Of a DNA stretch of 64,000 bases, positions 63,988-64,000 are shown piece after piece (position 1 is the stretch's first letter; the number at the start of each line of letters is the position of its first letter). Both the position numbers and the translations under genes were made by a program. This DNA is from Lacimicrobium alkaliphilum (lineage in GTDB: Bacteria; Pseudomonadota; Gammaproteobacteria; Enterobacterales; Alteromonadaceae). Under the pieces are notes generated by a model. That model was not told the origin of the DNA and searched no databases. It saw nothing but the letters and a program-made list of their open reading frames with translations. The DNA lies in the NCBI RefSeq assembly GCF_002591895.1, contig NZ_NISX01000015.1, positions 1-64,000 of the forward strand. Direction: 5' to 3'.

Positions 63988-64000
63988 ACAGTGGCCCGGA
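63984..64000 (+). CDS. start of the next gene in the signalling operon (partial)
   Basis: ATG at 63984 overlaps the histidine-kinase stop (ATGA) and reads MNSGP before the window ends. Nothing can be said about the product; a response regulator is a common partner. Confidence 0.5.

Noticed and set aside
1-64000. CRISPR array, prophage, integrase or conjugative genes
   Set aside because: No regularly spaced repeats, phage structural genes, integrases or transfer genes were seen; the only transposase is the RAYT.

Overview
The window looks like chromosome of a marine gammaproteobacterium of the order Alteromonadales. This rests on gene order: argE facing argCBFGH plus a separate argA, gpmI-envC-yibQ beside yibN-grxC-secB-gpsA, mrcA facing pilMNOPQ-aroK-aroB-damX-dam, and rpe-trpS. 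Genus cannot be fixed from the sequence alone.

Layout. Positions 1-3.7 kb hold the tail of an exopolysaccharide locus: a UDP-sugar 6-dehydrogenase and a secreted PL8 polysaccharide lyase. From 3.7 to 9.5 kb lie a Phd-type antitoxin with a membrane protein, an OmpA-family porin, two polysaccharide-type acyltransferases and a REP-associated tyrosine transposase (RAYT). Two tRNA-Gly(GCC) genes, orn, rsgA, psd, a DMT transporter, a glycerophosphodiesterase and a MerC-like gene with a Zur-like box run to 15.2 kb. Housekeeping genes continue to 25 kb (yibQ, envC, gpmI, yibN, grxC, secB, gpsA, trmL, fieF, pldB, mgsA, a HAD phosphatase). The complete arginine pathway from glutamate fills 25.2-33.3 kb, followed by mrcA, pilMNOPQ, aroKB, damX and dam. 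Between dam (ends 44,974) and rpe (starts 57,831), which are neighbours in E. coli, sits about 13 kb of accessory DNA: a TrhA/HlyIII protein, an XRE regulator, a RelBE pair, a DUF6161-like two-gene unit, a giant DUF2339 protein, two tandem paralogues of no recognised family, a PD-(D/E)XK-type protein, a two-TM protein and a TorF porin. The window ends in a signalling cluster: a response regulator, an Hpt-REC protein, a REC-GGDEF protein, a GAF-PAS-PAS histidine kinase and the first codons of another gene.

Most notable signals. (1) Between two ARG boxes and argC there is a short ORF ending in three consecutive Arg codons, then a hairpin and a strong intrinsic terminator. This has the layout of a ribosome-mediated attenuator for arginine biosynthesis, on top of ArgR control. 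(2) A REP/REPIN family shares its terminal sequence with the ends of an 833-bp RAYT unit, and copies supply the stop codons of three genes. (3) The Hpt-REC and REC-GGDEF genes read as one protein split by a one-base shift in a G-rich tract. (4) The dam-rpe interval carries an uncharacterised gene set at 51.7-56.1 kb. (5) There are two further families of inverted-repeat elements, at 18.9 kb and at 36.0/56.7 kb.
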